64,000 bases of DNA from Lepidurus packardi (lineage: Eukaryota > Arthropoda > Branchiopoda > Notostraca > Triopsidae), in contig JAKZAN010000047.1 of NCBI GenBank assembly GCA_023053545.1, positions 124,001 to 188,000 of the forward strand. The letters are read 5' to 3'. How positions within the stretch are numbered: position 1 is the stretch's first letter; the number at the start of each line of letters is the position of its first letter. Below, piece by piece: positions 62,431 through 64,000 of the stretch. A program made the position numbers and the translations under genes. A model generated the notes under the pieces. It did not search any database, was not told the DNA's origin, and saw only the letters and a program-made list of their open reading frames with translations.

Positions 62431-62630
62431 TCCGTAAGTAATTAATAAAATCCGTACGGAATTAATTCAGTTCGTAAGGAATTTATTCAGTCCGTAAGGA
62501 ATTAATAAAATCCGTAAGGAATTAATTCAGTCCGTAAGGAATTAATAAAATCCGTACGGAATTAATTCAGTTCGTAAGGAATTTATTCAGTCCGTAAGGA
62601 ATTAATAAAATCTGTACGGAATTGATTCAT
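62431..62630 (+). repeat. 100-bp pentamer duplicated in tandem
   Basis: Five monomers (AATAAAATCC, CCGTACGG, TTCGTAAGG, GGAATTTATT and AATAAAATCC context) occur at 62431 and 62531, with GTAAGTAATT in the first and GTAAGGAATT in the second. Confidence 0.75.
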
Positions 62631-63122
62631 TCCGTAAGGAATTAATAAAATCCGTACGGAATTAATTCAGACCGTAAGGAATTAATAAAGTACGTAAGGA
62701 ATTAATTAAGTCCGTAAGGAATTAATTCAGTCCGTAAGGAATTAATTCAGTCCGTAAGGAATTAATTCAGTCCGTAAGGAATTAATTCAGTCCGAAAGGA
62801 ATTAATTCATTCAGTAAGGAATTAATTCAGTCAGTAAGGAATTAATTCAGTCCGTAAGGAATTAATTCAGTCCGTAAGGAATTAATTCAGTCCGTAAGGA
62901 TTTAATTCAGTCCGTAAGGTATTAATTCAGTCCGTAAGGAATTAATTCAGTCCGTAAGGAATTAATTCAGTCCGTAAGGAATTAATTCAGTCCGTAAGGA
63001 ATAAGTTCAGTCCGTAATGAATTAATTCAGTCCGTATGAAATTAATTCAGTCCGTAAGGAATTAATTAAGGAATTAATTCAGTCCGTAAGGAATTAATTC
63101 AGTCCGTAAGGAATTAATTCAG
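62531..63122 (+). repeat. 592-bp tandem HOR, copy 1
   Basis: Matches the following block at an offset of 592: TCTGTACGG 62611/63203, TAATAAAG 62683/63275. The offset becomes 612 after a one-monomer difference near 62800 (GAAAGG and TTCATTCAG monomers here, plain ones there). Confidence 0.8.
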
Positions 63123-63642
63123 TCCGTAAGGAATTAATAAAATCCGTACGGAATTAATTCAGTTCGTAAGGAATTTATTCAGTCCGTAAGGAATTAATAA
63201 AATCTGTACGGAATTGATTCATTCCGTAAGGAATTAATAAAATCCGTACGGAATTAATTCAGACCGTAAGGAATTAATAAAGTACGTAAGGAATTAATTA
63301 AGTCCGTAAGGAATTAATTCAGTCCGTAAGGAATTAATTCAGTCCGTAAGGAATTAATTCAGTCCGTAAGGAATTAATTCAGTCCGTAAGGAATTAATTC
63401 AGTCCGTAAGGAATTAATTCAGTCAGTAAGGAATTAATTCAGTCAGTAAGGAATTAATTCAGTCCATAAGGAATTAATTCAGTCCGTAAGGAATTAATTC
63501 AGTCCGTAAGGATTTAATTCAGTCCGTAAGGTATTAATTCAGTCCGTAAGGAATTAATTCAGTCCGTAAGGAATTAATTCAGTCCGTAAGGAATAAGTTC
63601 AGTCCGTAAGGAATTAATTCAGTCCGTAAGGAATTAATTCAG
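63123..63642 (+). repeat. 592/612-bp tandem HOR, copy 2 (partial)
   Basis: Second copy, followed through GGATTTAATT and GGTATT (62891/63503). Its last 220 bp are duplicated again in the next entry. Confidence 0.78.
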
Positions 63643-63862
63643 TCAGTAAGGAATTAATTCAGTCAGTAAGGAATTAATTCAGTCCGTAAGGAATTAATTC
63701 AGTCCGTAAGGAATTAATTCAGTCCGTAAGGATTTAATTCAGTCCGTAAGGTATTAATTCAGTCCGTAAGGAATTAATTCAGTCCGTAAGGAATTAATTC
63801 AGTCCGTAAGGAATTAATTCAGTCCGTAAGGAATAAGTTCAGTCCGTAATGAATTAATTCAG
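63423..63862 (+). repeat. 220-bp unit duplicated in tandem (11 monomers)
   Basis: The pair of GTCAGTAAGG monomers followed by GGATTTAATT, GGTATT and GGAATAAGTTC recurs at 63423 and 63643 (GGATTT landmark 63503/63723). The first copy has a private CCATAAGG near 63475. Confidence 0.8.
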
Positions 63863-64000
63863 TCCGTATGAAATTAATTCAGTCCGTAAGGAATTAATTA
63901 AGGAATTAATTCAGTCCGTAATGAACTAATTCAGTCCGTAAGGAATTATTTCAGTCCGTAATGAATTAATTCAGTCCGTAAGAAATTAATAAAATCCGTA

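Larger units (their letters stand above)
1..64000 (+). repeat. 20-bp satellite DNA array (whole window)
   Basis: The monomer CGTAAGGAATTAATTCAGTC repeats head to tail over the whole window, always in the same orientation, with neither end of the array reached. Most departures are substitutions (AAGG to AATG, AATCG, AAAG or AAAT; TTCAG to TTAAG; TTAATTC to TAAGTTC or TTCATTC; CCG to CCA or CTG). A few monomers are 12, 19 or 21 bp long. The middle 10 bases, GAATTAATTC, are a perfect palindrome and contain an AseI-type ATTAAT site. TAA at two positions closes all forward frames, and TGA plus TAA close all reverse frames. I see no gene, tRNA, rRNA, transposon end or unique sequence. Satellite arrays like this are typical of eukaryotic heterochromatin; the species and chromosomal position cannot be told from the sequence. 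Confidence 0.98.
62240..64000 (+). repeat. Subarray VII: right-edge array without hairpin modules
   Basis: No CCTTACGG module and no GAGAAAAG block are present. Typical variants are TAATAAAATCC with CCGTACGG, GTTCGTAAGGAATTTATT, TCTGTACGG with ATTGATTCATTCC, TAATAAAGTACG and GTCAGTAAGG. Truncated 12-bp monomers (TTTAAGGAATT near 62293, AATTAAGGAATT near 63067 and 63897) reappear after 34 kb without any. The array runs off the window. Confidence 0.78.

Noticed and set aside
1-64000. Possible protein-coding repeats or open reading frames
   Set aside because: TAA occurs at two places in each 20-bp monomer on the plus strand, and TGA and TAA occur on the minus strand. With a 20-bp period every frame meets a stop within about 60 bp. 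ATG in AATGAATTAA variants is followed by a stop after one codon.
1-64000. CRISPR array
   Set aside because: Repeats are contiguous with no unique spacers, and the monomer is too short and too variable. No cas-like gene is present.
1-64000. Plasmid or phage iterons (about 20-bp direct repeats at an origin)
   Set aside because: Iteron clusters have a few to tens of copies beside a replication gene. Thousands of copies with HORs and no gene fit eukaryotic satellite DNA.
1-64000. Human-type satellite II/III (GGAAT) or telomere repeat
   Set aside because: GGAAT occurs once per 20-bp monomer but is not tandem on its own; there is no run of (GGAAT)n, TTAGGG, TTAGG or TTTAGGG.
1-64000. CENP-B box
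   Set aside because: No match to the TTCG....A..CGGG core was seen. The 16-bp palindrome has a different sequence.
1-64000. Promoters, terminators or origins
   Set aside because: TATA-like or TTAATTAA strings and hairpins occur everywhere as part of the repeat, so none can be called as a specific regulatory site.

Overview
The whole 64 kb window is one satellite DNA array. I see no gene, RNA gene, transposon or unique sequence in it. The repeat unit is a 20-bp monomer, CGTAAGGAATTAATTCAGTC, about 35% GC, carried head to tail in one orientation from the first base to the last (roughly 3,200 monomers). Each monomer holds a 10-bp perfect palindrome, GAATTAATTC, and a single CpG in the step TCCGTAA. 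Because 20 is not a multiple of 3 and the monomer has TAA at two positions on the plus strand and TGA plus TAA on the minus strand, all six frames close within about 60 bp. A long, unbroken array with multi-level higher-order repeats (HORs) points to eukaryotic heterochromatin (centromeric, pericentromeric, subtelomeric, or on a sex or B chromosome). The sequence does not tell me the species; I do not recognise the monomer.

The array is a mosaic of subarrays, told apart by private monomer variants. (I) 1-20546: HORs of about 1.1-1.2 kb and a 3,530-bp HOR in three copies, with many 12-bp truncated monomers. (II) 20547-28310: HORs of 1.3-3 kb marked by CATCCCTTACGG, a 16-bp palindrome and an AAGAAAGG block. 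(III) 28311-34340: strict 20-bp register for 301 monomers and a 1,340-bp tandem HOR. (IV) 34341-46900: nested duplications of 60, 120, 620 and 2,660 bp, plus a 1,460-bp block repeated 6,480 bp away. (V) 46901-56260: tandem units of 2,042, 940 and 1,101 bp, bracketed by two copies of a 1.4-kb block about 9.36 kb apart. (VI) 56261-62200: a 1,659-bp tandem duplication and a 160-bp one. (VII) 62201-64000: a scrambled 39-bp junction, then a simpler array with 100-, 592/612- and 220-bp duplications.

Two kinds of secondary-structure element are embedded in the array. A two-monomer hairpin module (CCTTACGG core, 87 copies by hand count) is present from 1.26 to 62 kb, except 4.13-8.77 kb. A 16-bp perfect palindrome, AATTCCGTACGGAATT, occurs 20 times between 11.6 and 45.3 kb. 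The near identity of several kilobase-scale duplicates (for example one substitution seen in 2,660 bp) implies very recent amplification by unequal exchange, gene conversion or replication slippage, or assembly duplication, which long reads would have to exclude. All counts and offsets were read by eye and may be off by a few bases or copies.
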